Shown: positions 42,633 to 49,960 of the stretch, piece by piece
Layout of the letters: each line of letters starts with the position of its first letter
Position numbering within the stretch: the stretch's first letter is position 1
Source: Actinoplanes lobatus
GTDB taxonomy: Bacteria > Actinomycetota > Actinomycetes > Mycobacteriales > Micromonosporaceae
Direction: 5' to 3'
DNA: 64,000 bases
NCBI RefSeq assembly: GCF_014205215.1
Contig: NZ_JACHNC010000001.1
Span: 7,374,501 to 7,438,500, forward strand
Notes under the pieces: model-generated
The model's input: only the letters and a program-made list of their open reading frames with translations
Database searches by the model: none
Told to the model about the DNA's origin: nothing
Position numbers and translations under genes: made by a program

Positions 42633-43630
42633 TCGTCGCCGACCACAGCGGGTTCGAGCAACGACATCGTTCGCTGGGTGGCGTCGAGGGCGGCTCGGAC
42701 ACCGACGGGCATCGGCAGGTTCGGGCCGGCGTGTCCTACGTCGACGTTGCCGAGGACCGGGATGTCGCGGTCGCCCAGGACGTCGAGAACTATCTCGGCG
42801 AGGGTGGGGGAGGTGTTCGGGTCCTCCAGGCCGTGGATGTCGCGCGGGGTGCCCACGACCATGCCGGAGATGCGGTCGAGGATGCCGGCGTGGCGCATCA
42901 CCTGTAGGTAGCTCCACACGTGCGCGGCCGCACCACTGATCTCCTCCCAGAACAGTACGGCTCCGTCGTACCGGTCCGGGGGAAGCGCAAAGCGCGTCGC
43001 CTGGGCCAGGACGATCCGGTTGATCACCCCGCCGATCAGAGGGCCCTCGGCGCGGCCGGGACGCCAGCACTCCCAGGACGGTCGGGTGGGCAGCGGGCCG
43101 ATCGGGTCGGTGCTGGTCAGCAGCCGGTGGTAGAGGTCTTCCAGTTCGGCTCGGCGCGACGGCGGCGCCGTCTGCCAATGGCCGCCGAAGCCGGGGGTGG
43201 CCATGTCGGCGTGGAAACCGACCAGACCGGTACGCGCATGAAGGACCAGATGCAGCAGCGAGATGTCGCTGTAGCCGAGGATGGGTTTGGGGTCGGCTCT
43301 GATCGCCTCGACGTCGATCAGGTCGAGGTAGCCGAGCGCTGTCTGGCCGCCGTCGTTGGCGATGATCGCGCGTACCTCGGGATCGCGCAGGAAGCCGTTG
43401 AGCTCGGTGGCGATCTCCGCCGGAGTGGCGGCGCTCCACCAGCGCTGCCGTCCTACCTCGAGCAGCGGGGCCCGGCGCACCCGGAAACCCATCTTCTCGA
43501 ACACGGCCACCGTCTGCTCGACATGCGGTTCGTATTCGGCGGAAAGTGGTCCGGACAGCGCCGCGACCACGACGAGATCACCGGCGCGCAGGGCGCGAGG
43601 CCGAAGCGGAGGCGTTGCGGTCGAAGACAT
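42620..43630 (-). CDS. LD-carboxypeptidase/MccF-like serine peptidase (S66)
   Basis: 336 residues. N-terminal LRAGDLVVVAALSGP, then the nucleophile Ser ~121 in ILGYSDISLLH; catalytic Glu in FWEEISGAA and His in GNVDVGHAGPNLPMPVG. S66 enzymes recycle murein tetrapeptides or, as MccF, cleave microcin C-type acyl-adenylates. Cytosolic. Which subgroup cannot be decided by eye; the isolated context mildly favours MccF-like. Confidence 0.88.
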   Translation of the reverse strand: MSSTATPPLRPRALRAGDLVVVAALSGPLSAEYEPHVEQTVAVFEKMGFRVRRAPLLEVGRQRWWSAATPAEIATELNGFLRDPEVRAIIANDGGQTALGYLDLIDVEAIRADPKPILGYSDISLLHLVLHARTGLVGFHADMATPGFGGHWQTAPPSRRAELEDLYHRLLTSTDPIGPLPTRPSWECWRPGRAEGPLIGGVINRIVLAQATRFALPPDRYDGAVLFWEEISGAAAHVWSYLQVMRHAGILDRISGMVVGTPRDIHGLEDPNTSPTLAEIVLDVLGDRDIPVLGNVDVGHAGPNLPMPVGVRAALDATQRTMSLLEPAVVGDDQLS

Positions 43631-43728
43631 TCCGTGACCGTACGCACTCCGCCGCCACCCGGCGATCGAATTGTCCTCAGTCGATCTCGCGCCCGATCGG
43701 TGTAGGCGACACTGACGTGTGGGTGTAG

Positions 43729-43872
43729 CCCTCCGGTGATCGCGAGGCGGTCTCTTACCAGGTAGCGGCGTGCGCCCTCGATGACGCCGGTGGCGGGGCC
43801 AGCCCCATGGTCAGCGCGATGCGATAGATGAGGTGGGGCTGTTTCGCGGTGAGGTAGTCGACGATCACCATG
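43729..43872 (-). pseudogene. ISKra4-like transposase C-terminal relic
   Basis: One frame encodes VDYLTAKQPHLIYRIALTMG; after a frameshift another gives ATGVIEGARRYLVRDRLAIT. Together these match the conserved GVIEGACRHLVKDR-type end of ISKra4 transposases. The rest of the 366-bp gap (43631-43996) shows no gene. Confidence 0.6.
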
Positions 43873-43996
43873 GAACGCCAGGCGGGCGTCGGAGAGTAGT
43901 CGAGCTGGTAGCCGTCGATCTATTCTGGCCCTGGATCCGTGCCTGCCGGATTCTGCGCCTTCGTGGAATGCTCGCGCCGATAAGCCGGAGCCGCCG

Positions 43997-44647
43997 ATGC
44001 CCAGCGCACGCGTCGTCATTCGCGCCGCACCGCTCGAGCGCATCCGCATTGGCCCGTCCGCCGCGGTCGTAGGCCTTCTGGCATTGACCGGGATAACGCT
44101 GCGCGGCGCGTTCGGCAGCCCGCGCCGCGGGGTCGAGGGCGTCGGCTGGTGGGCGGTCCCGGCGATCGGCTCGATGTTCCTGCTGCTGTTCGCGTTCATA
44201 GCCGCGTTGTGGCTGCGCCGCCGCATCATGCGCATCATGCTGGACGACACGACCCTGACCGTGCGCAACTGGTGGGGCCCCGACGCCTCCTGGCCGCGCG
44301 CGGAGATCAAGGTGCTGTGGTATGTCCCGCTGCGCACAAACCTTGAGCAGGGCGCGGTCGTGCTGCTGCTCGGCGAAGGCGAGCGCGTCCTGGCAACGTT
44401 GTGGCACAAAGCCTGGGACCTCCAACGGCTCGAACCGCTCGCTGTCGCGCTGGGCGTCAACATCGAAGCGTCCGCACTGCCACACGACACCGCGGGCCTC
44501 ACCGCCGATGAGGCCCGGCGGCGCTACCCAGGGATCGAGATCCCCGTGTCGTTCACTCATGGGATAGCGCTCGGCTGCCTCGGCGGCCTGATCGTGATTG
44601 CGTTCATGGCCGCGTGGGTCGCCCTGATGGTGGCGCTGAGTGGCTGA
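43997..44647 (+). CDS. Integral membrane protein with PH-like domain
   Basis: 216 residues, ATG 43997. Two N-terminal membrane segments (AAVVGLLALTGITL; AIGSMFLLLFAFIAALWL), a soluble part (IMLDDTTLTVRNWWGPDASW, AEIKVLWYVPLRT) like a bacterial PH domain, and a final helix (LGGLIVIAFMAAWVALMV). Function unknown. The following 199 bases contain no gene I can support. Confidence 0.6.
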   Translation: MPSARVVIRAAPLERIRIGPSAAVVGLLALTGITLRGAFGSPRRGVEGVGWWAVPAIGSMFLLLFAFIAALWLRRRIMRIMLDDTTLTVRNWWGPDASWPRAEIKVLWYVPLRTNLEQGAVVLLLGEGERVLATLWHKAWDLQRLEPLAVALGVNIEASALPHDTAGLTADEARRRYPGIEIPVSFTHGIALGCLGGLIVIAFMAAWVALMVALSG

Positions 44648-44846
44648 TGAGCACCGCGGGTTTCAGACGCTGATGAGGAGCCTGACCAAGATCGAGAAAT
44701 CACTCGGCGCAAAACGCGCCCTTCCTGGCGGGCATCCAAATCCCTGCCGAACTCTCACGCCAGCCCGACGAGAGCCCGCAGCGAGCCGGGGTGCCGGCGG
44801 AGCAGCCGGTTGACCAACGCCATGATCGACTACCTGGACTGGGCGC

Positions 44847-45263
44847 TCAGGGGTGGTCGAGGGCCTTGGCGAGAGGGACGCCGTCGAGGCGGGCCATGAT
44901 CATCGACTGGAAGCGGGGGCAGGCCTGATGGTCGTCGTGGGCGCAGCGAAGACCGTGCTCCAACATCGTCTCGGAGAGACTCAGACGGGCGATGCGATCC
45001 CGGACCCGGGCCAACTGAGCGCGCAGGATGGAACGGCGAGCATCCAGCGTGGCGGCGGTGAACAGCTCACGTATCTCGTCGAGGGTGAAACCGGCGTCCT
45101 TGCAGATCTGGATCTCAGCGACCCGGGTGAGATCGGCCTCGGTGTAGACGCGGCGCGCCGCCACCCGGCGGGCCGGGGAGAGCAGACCCACCTGCTCCCA
45201 GTGCCGCAGCACGTGGGTGGCGACGCCGCAGCGGCCCGCCAGTTCGCCGATCGTGAACTCCAT
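44847..45263 (-). CDS. MerR-family regulator
   Basis: 138 residues. MerR wHTH (FTIGELAGRCGVATHVLRHW, EQVGLLSPARRVAARRVY), a dimerisation helix and a short C-terminus with Cys107 and Cys115 (RCAHDDHQACPRF), which might bind metal or sense redox. Divergent from a methyltransferase gene whose promoter has the MerR-type 19-bp spacer. Confidence 0.88.
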   Translation of the reverse strand: MEFTIGELAGRCGVATHVLRHWEQVGLLSPARRVAARRVYTEADLTRVAEIQICKDAGFTLDEIRELFTAATLDARRSILRAQLARVRDRIARLSLSETMLEHGLRCAHDDHQACPRFQSMIMARLDGVPLAKALDHP

Positions 45264-45282
45264 CCGGCCTCTTCCGCGGCTG

Positions 45283-45313
45283 TTGACTTCACGTCGACCT
45301 TAAGTCGCAGACT
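45283..45313 (+). promoter_or_regulatory. MerR-type promoter/operator
   Basis: TTGACT and CAGACT are separated by 19 bases, the overlong spacer that MerR activators untwist. Inside lies a dyad, GACTT...GTCGAC...AAGTC, exactly symmetric about 45295.5. The methyltransferase ATG follows after six bases. Confidence 0.7.
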
Positions 45314-45319
45314 CGGCCG

Positions 45320-46081
45320 ATGTCGAAGACACACACTGACCACACCGACTCCGCCACCCTGATCCAGGCGCTCGACGCGCTCGACAGCATGCCCGGCGCG
45401 GTCGCCCTGCGGGAGCGCGGCTATCAGCTGCTGTGCCTGAACCCGGACGCGACAGTGATCGACGTGGGGTGCGGAACCGGGCGCGTGGTGGCCGAACTCG
45501 CGGACCGCGGGGCCCGAGCCGTCGGGGTCGACCCCGACCCGGCCATGCTGAGCGCCGCACGCTCGCGGTTCCCCGGCATCGACGTCCGCGCCGCCGACGC
45601 CACCGACCTGCCGCTGGCCGACGGTGAGGCCCACGGCTACCGGGCCGACAAGGTGTTCCACATCCTGCCCGACCCGGTCGCGGCACTGACCGAGGCCCGG
45701 CGGGTGCTGGCCCCGGGCGGGCGGATCGTGCTGATCGGACAGGACTGGGACACCCTGGTCGTCGACTCCACGATGGCCGATCTCACCCGGCGGATCATCA
45801 CGGCGCGGGCCGATACGATCCCGCATCCGCGGATCGCCCGCGCCTACCGCAACCTGTTGCTCGATGCCGGCTTCGGTGACGTCGTGTGCGAGGTGCACAC
45901 CATGATCCTCACCGACGCCCTGACCCGGTTGCTGCTGGCCAAACACGCGATCGCCGCCCGCGACACCGGCGCGATCACCGAGGCCGAGGCCCAGCAGTGG
46001 ATCGGCGAGCAGGACCACCGGGCCGCTACAGGCCGCCTCATGCTGGCGATCCCGATGTTCCTGGCCGCCGGAACCCGTTGA
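45320..46081 (+). CDS. SAM-dependent methyltransferase (class I)
   Basis: 253 residues. Rossmann SAM motifs: TVIDVGCGTGRVVAELADRG (motif I), AVGVDPDPAML (motif II acidic), ADATDLPL and a post-motif RVLAPGGRIVLIGQDWD. Ubie/Methyltransf_11-like, small-molecule acceptor unknown. Controlled by the divergent MerR protein, so it may answer a drug or stress signal. Confidence 0.83.
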   Translation: MSKTHTDHTDSATLIQALDALDSMPGAVALRERGYQLLCLNPDATVIDVGCGTGRVVAELADRGARAVGVDPDPAMLSAARSRFPGIDVRAADATDLPLADGEAHGYRADKVFHILPDPVAALTEARRVLAPGGRIVLIGQDWDTLVVDSTMADLTRRIITARADTIPHPRIARAYRNLLLDAGFGDVVCEVHTMILTDALTRLLLAKHAIAARDTGAITEAEAQQWIGEQDHRAATGRLMLAIPMFLAAGTR

Positions 46082-46204
46082 CGCCCGCCGGCCGCCAACC
46101 GCTGGACACGATCAGGGTGCCGCCCGAGGCTTTCGGCCCAGGTTCCTAGGACGGCTTGGGGGGTGTGAGCCGCTGTCCGTCAGTTTGCCGGTGGGAGGTG
46201 GCTC

Positions 46205-49200
46205 GTGACGACCGGTGTGGTGGTTGACGGTTCCGGCTTCGAGATCGTGGCCGACGGTCAGCGTTTAGGGAAGCGCCGAACGCTGACCGAGACCGACGAG
46301 GTGCTGCTGTCCGATCTCGCGGCCCGATATGTACGGGCGGTGCAATCGGCGGCCGGCGACGACGTCTTCCTCACGCTGGGCCGGGAGCTGTGGTCGTGGC
46401 TGGACGGGGACCGGGGCGACCTGACGGCCCTTCTGGCGCGGGTGTTGGCGCCGATCACGTTCGAGATACGCGGTGAACGGTCACCGTCGCAGCGGGCGTG
46501 GACACTGCTGCGGGCCCCTTTCGAACTGCTGGCCCGTCCGAGCGGGGGCGGGTTCCTGGCCGCGGACGCGATGCAGCGGTTCACCGTGGTGCGCCGGCTC
46601 GGCGCGCCGACCGAGACCCCGCCCGGACCCGACGGGTACCGGCTCGGGCTGGCGTTCATGGCGTCGTCGCCGCGCCGCCAGCACGAACTCGACTTCGAAG
46701 CCGAAGAAGCGGCGATCCTCGCCGCGGTCGACGACACCCGCGTCGATCTGGTCGTGGAGGACACCGGCAACCCCGCCGAACTGGGCCGGCGGCTCGCCGA
46801 CCTGGGTGGCATGCCGGTGGTGCACCTGTCCTGCCACGGCGTCAACAAGTACCCCGTGCGACCGGGTCAGCCCGGCGAACCGGTGCTGATGATGGAGGAC
46901 GAGGTCGGCGACGATCGCCCGGCCACGGCTGCCGACCTGGTGCGCCTGTTCGCGTCGTCGGTGCCGCGGCTGCTGTTCGTCTCGGCGTGCCTTACCGATG
47001 CGGCGGCGGGTGCGACCGGGTACGTGGCGGGTGGGGCCGGGCGGCGCGCCGGGATGGCCGAGGGTGGGCCGGATGCGATGCCGGCTCACTCGATGGCGAC
47101 GGCACTGGTGTCAGCCGGTTTCCCGGCGGTGCTGGGCTGGGACGGCTCAGTTGGTGACCGGGCGGCGACCAGGTTCGCCGAGGTGCTCTACCAGCAGTTA
47201 AGTAACCGAGACGACCTCGCCGCGGCCGTCGGCGAGGCGCGCCGGACGCTGCTGAACTCCGACGATCGCGGGATCCGCGCCGACTGGCACCTGGCCCGGC
47301 TCTGGCTCGGTTCGACCGGCGGCGGGCAGCTCGTGGCCGGAACGAAGCGGCGTTCACGGGTATCGGCCGTACACGGAACCAAGGTCTTCCTGGACCGCAA
47401 GCAGCACGTGCCGGTCGCGGCGCCGGACATGTTCGTCGGCCGCCGCCCCGAACTGCAGCGCGCGCTACGAGCCCTGCGCGGGCCGGACAAAGCGGGGGTG
47501 CTGCTGCACGGACAGGGCCGCCTCGGCAAATCCAGCCTGGCGGCCCGCATCGCCGACCGCTGCCCACAGCTGGCGCCGGCCGTGGTGTTCGGCGACTACA
47601 GCGCCGCGGCGATCCTCGAGGCGGTCGATGAGGCGGTCCGCACCAACCCGGAGGCTCGTGAGCTGATCCGTCGACGGCGGCCGGAGGTGCGCGACCGGCC
47701 AGAAGCACTGGAAGAACTGCTGATCGATCTGCTGAGCGGGCCGTGCGAACAGGCCACCGACGGGCGGCGCCCGCTGCTGCTGATCATCGATGATCTCGAA
47801 CAGATTCTGTCACCGGACCCGAACGGGCCGCATCGGGTCGACCCGCGAGTGGCTCCGGTGATGGCCGGAGTCCTGCGAGCGTTCGACCCCGGCCACACCG
47901 ATAGCCGGCTGCTGATGACCAGCCGATTCCAGTTCACCCTCGACGGCCTGGAGACCCGGCTGGAGCAGGTGCCGCTGCGCCCGCTGTCGCCGATCGCCCA
48001 GCTCAAGCTCCTGAATCGACAGCAGACACAGGTCACCCCGCAGCGGCGGCAGGATCGGGACGCGCTCGCCGAGCGGGCGATGAAGGTCAGCCGCGGAAAC
48101 CCCGGCCTGCAGGACCTCATCGGGTTGCGGCTGGTCTACAGCGATGAGATCGACAGCGGTCGGGCCGAGAGCGCGGTCGCCGGCATGGAGGCCTACCTGC
48201 GTCAGGGCTGGCCGCCGTCCGAAGCCGAACTGCGTGAATTCCTGGAGAACCTGGCCCTGGACACGCTGATCGAACAGGCCGGCCCCGCGCACCGCGCGCT
48301 GCTGCGGGATCTGACCCTGTTCGACCTGCCCGTACCAGAACCCGTGACCGCGGCCCTGGCCCGACGTACCGCGGGCTCGACAACCCGGCTGCTCGGCCTC
48401 GGACTGCTCGATGCCTTCCCGGACGGCTATGACCCCCAACGGCCGGCGCTGGCCGCCAACGCCCTGGCCGCCGGGCGCATCGAGCCGCTCGATGCCGCCG
48501 AGACCACCGAGCTGGCCCGAGTGGCGGTCGAACCGCTCTACCTAGCCTGGGGCGGAGCCGCGGAACTCGGCCGGGAGCAAGAAATGGACCTGCAACTGAC
48601 CCGGCTCGCCCTGCTTGCCGACGCCCCGCGGGTCATTGCCGACTGCGCCGCCGGCGCCGTGGTGGCGCTGCGCTCAGGGTTGGCCGTCGATGCCTTCCTG
48701 CTCGGCCAGGAGGCCATCATGCTGCTCGATCGGCACGAGACGCCCGTACCGCTGCTGCTTCTTCGGAGTGTCGCCGACGCTGCGAGAACCAGCGGAGACG
48801 GCGAAACAGCCGGGCGGATCTACAGCCGGGCAATCCAGGAGTCAGAAGCCGAAGACCTTGAGGGGAGTGACTCCCTTGAGCACGCCCGCGTCATCGCAGA
48901 ATACGCCACCTACCTGATCAATCGTGGCGACCTGCGGCAAGCCGAACGACTCCTCCGCCAGGGCCACCAGATCTTCGCCTCCGCAAACTCCGAAAACGAA
49001 GCTGCCAGCTGTTCAGCAACGATCGCTGACATCCTTTATCGGCGGAGTGAGTACGACGAGGCTCTGCGAATTTACCGTGAGGAGGCCTTGCCGGTCTATG
49101 AGCGGCTTGGTGACGCCCGTTCGGTTGCGGTTACCTGGGGCCAGGTCGCTGATGTCCTCTTCCGGCGGGGTGAGTACGACGAGGTGTTGCGTATTCGCCG

Positions 49201-49897
49201 TGAAGTTGAGTTGCCGGTCTATGAGCGGCTTGGTGACGCCCGTTCGGTTGCGGTTACCTGGGGCCAGGTCGCTGATGTCCTCTTCCGGCGGGGTGAGTAC
49301 GACGAGGCTCTGCGTATTTACCGTGAAGTGCAGTTGCCGGTCTATGAGCGGCTCGGTGACGCCCGTTCGGTTGCGGTCGCCTGGGGCCAGGTCGCTGATG
49401 TCCTCTTCGAGCGGGGTGAGTACGACGAGGCTCTACGTGTTTACCGTGAAGTGCAGTTGCCGGTCTATGAGCGGCTCGGTGACGCCCGCGAGGTTGCACT
49501 CACTTGGGGCAAGGTCGCTGATGTCCTCTTCGAGCGGGGTGAGTACGACGAGGCGGCTGATCTGCAAGCCGAGCGGTTACGTGCTCATGAGCGGCTGGGT
49601 GACCCCGACGGTATTGCGTCCGCAAACTGGGGACTGGCTCAGATCGACTTGGCGCGGGAAGACTACGAGTCCGCACTCCCGCGCCTCGTCGAATCATTCC
49701 AGGCCTTACGGCAACTCGAGCGGCCTGACGGTATCGCGGTAGTCGGCTATACCCTCGGGCAGTTCCTTCTCTTCCATGGGCTGGGGGAAGAGGCAGAGGT
49801 TGTCCTGGGGGACAGCCTGACCGCCGCCGACAAGATCGGCAATACGGAGCTGGCCCGAGAGGTCCGTGACCTGATCACTCAAAGCCGGCAAACATAG
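46205..49897 (+). CDS. CHAT protease-STAND NTPase-TPR protein
   Basis: 1230 residues from GTG 46205 with GGAGG upstream. Residues ~90-380 form a CHAT (caspase-like) domain with catalytic His ~211 (VVHLSCHGVN) and Cys ~262 (LLFVSACLTDAA), then a C-terminal part with AVLGWDGSVGDRAA. An NTPase follows: VGR box (MFVGRRPELQRAL), P-loop Lys ~442 (GQGRLGKSSL), Walker B (LLLIIDDLEQIL) and a sensor (LLMTSR). A helical region leads to TPRs from ~residue 860, with five 41-residue units (ADVLFRRGEYDEALRIYREV type). Architecture of effector-switch-sensor proteins used in phage defence and programmed death; the partner or trigger is unknown. Transcribed alone. Confidence 0.85.
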   Translation: MTTGVVVDGSGFEIVADGQRLGKRRTLTETDEVLLSDLAARYVRAVQSAAGDDVFLTLGRELWSWLDGDRGDLTALLARVLAPITFEIRGERSPSQRAWTLLRAPFELLARPSGGGFLAADAMQRFTVVRRLGAPTETPPGPDGYRLGLAFMASSPRRQHELDFEAEEAAILAAVDDTRVDLVVEDTGNPAELGRRLADLGGMPVVHLSCHGVNKYPVRPGQPGEPVLMMEDEVGDDRPATAADLVRLFASSVPRLLFVSACLTDAAAGATGYVAGGAGRRAGMAEGGPDAMPAHSMATALVSAGFPAVLGWDGSVGDRAATRFAEVLYQQLSNRDDLAAAVGEARRTLLNSDDRGIRADWHLARLWLGSTGGGQLVAGTKRRSRVSAVHGTKVFLDRKQHVPVAAPDMFVGRRPELQRALRALRGPDKAGVLLHGQGRLGKSSLAARIADRCPQLAPAVVFGDYSAAAILEAVDEAVRTNPEARELIRRRRPEVRDRPEALEELLIDLLSGPCEQATDGRRPLLLIIDDLEQILSPDPNGPHRVDPRVAPVMAGVLRAFDPGHTDSRLLMTSRFQFTLDGLETRLEQVPLRPLSPIAQLKLLNRQQTQVTPQRRQDRDALAERAMKVSRGNPGLQDLIGLRLVYSDEIDSGRAESAVAGMEAYLRQGWPPSEAELREFLENLALDTLIEQAGPAHRALLRDLTLFDLPVPEPVTAALARRTAGSTTRLLGLGLLDAFPDGYDPQRPALAANALAAGRIEPLDAAETTELARVAVEPLYLAWGGAAELGREQEMDLQLTRLALLADAPRVIADCAAGAVVALRSGLAVDAFLLGQEAIMLLDRHETPVPLLLLRSVADAARTSGDGETAGRIYSRAIQESEAEDLEGSDSLEHARVIAEYATYLINRGDLRQAERLLRQGHQIFASANSENEAASCSATIADILYRRSEYDEALRIYREEALPVYERLGDARSVAVTWGQVADVLFRRGEYDEVLRIRREVELPVYERLGDARSVAVTWGQVADVLFRRGEYDEALRIYREVQLPVYERLGDARSVAVAWGQVADVLFERGEYDEALRVYREVQLPVYERLGDAREVALTWGKVADVLFERGEYDEAADLQAERLRAHERLGDPDGIASANWGLAQIDLAREDYESALPRLVESFQALRQLERPDGIAVVGYTLGQFLLFHGLGEEAEVVLGDSLTAADKIGNTELAREVRDLITQSRQT
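49025..49639 (+). repeat. 123-bp tandem repeats encoding TPR units
   Basis: Five units start at 49025, 49148, 49271, 49394 and 49517, each exactly 123 bases and very similar in DNA sequence (the middle three nearly identical). They encode 41-residue TPRs of the CHAT-STAND protein. The last unit diverges after its first half. High DNA identity points to recent duplication or gene conversion. Confidence 0.9.
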
Positions 49898-49960
49898 CGG
49901 CACTCCGTCAGGCTCCCTCGAGGACGACCACCATATGGCGAACATGGAGCACAGCGCCCG

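Noticed and set aside
46258..47708. Several long minus-strand frames opposite the CHAT-STAND gene
   Set aside because: They have no family similarity, while the plus strand has intact catalytic and P-loop motifs.
49025..49639. Regular repeats considered as a CRISPR array
   Set aside because: The 123-bp units are contiguous, have no spacers and encode TPRs in one long frame.
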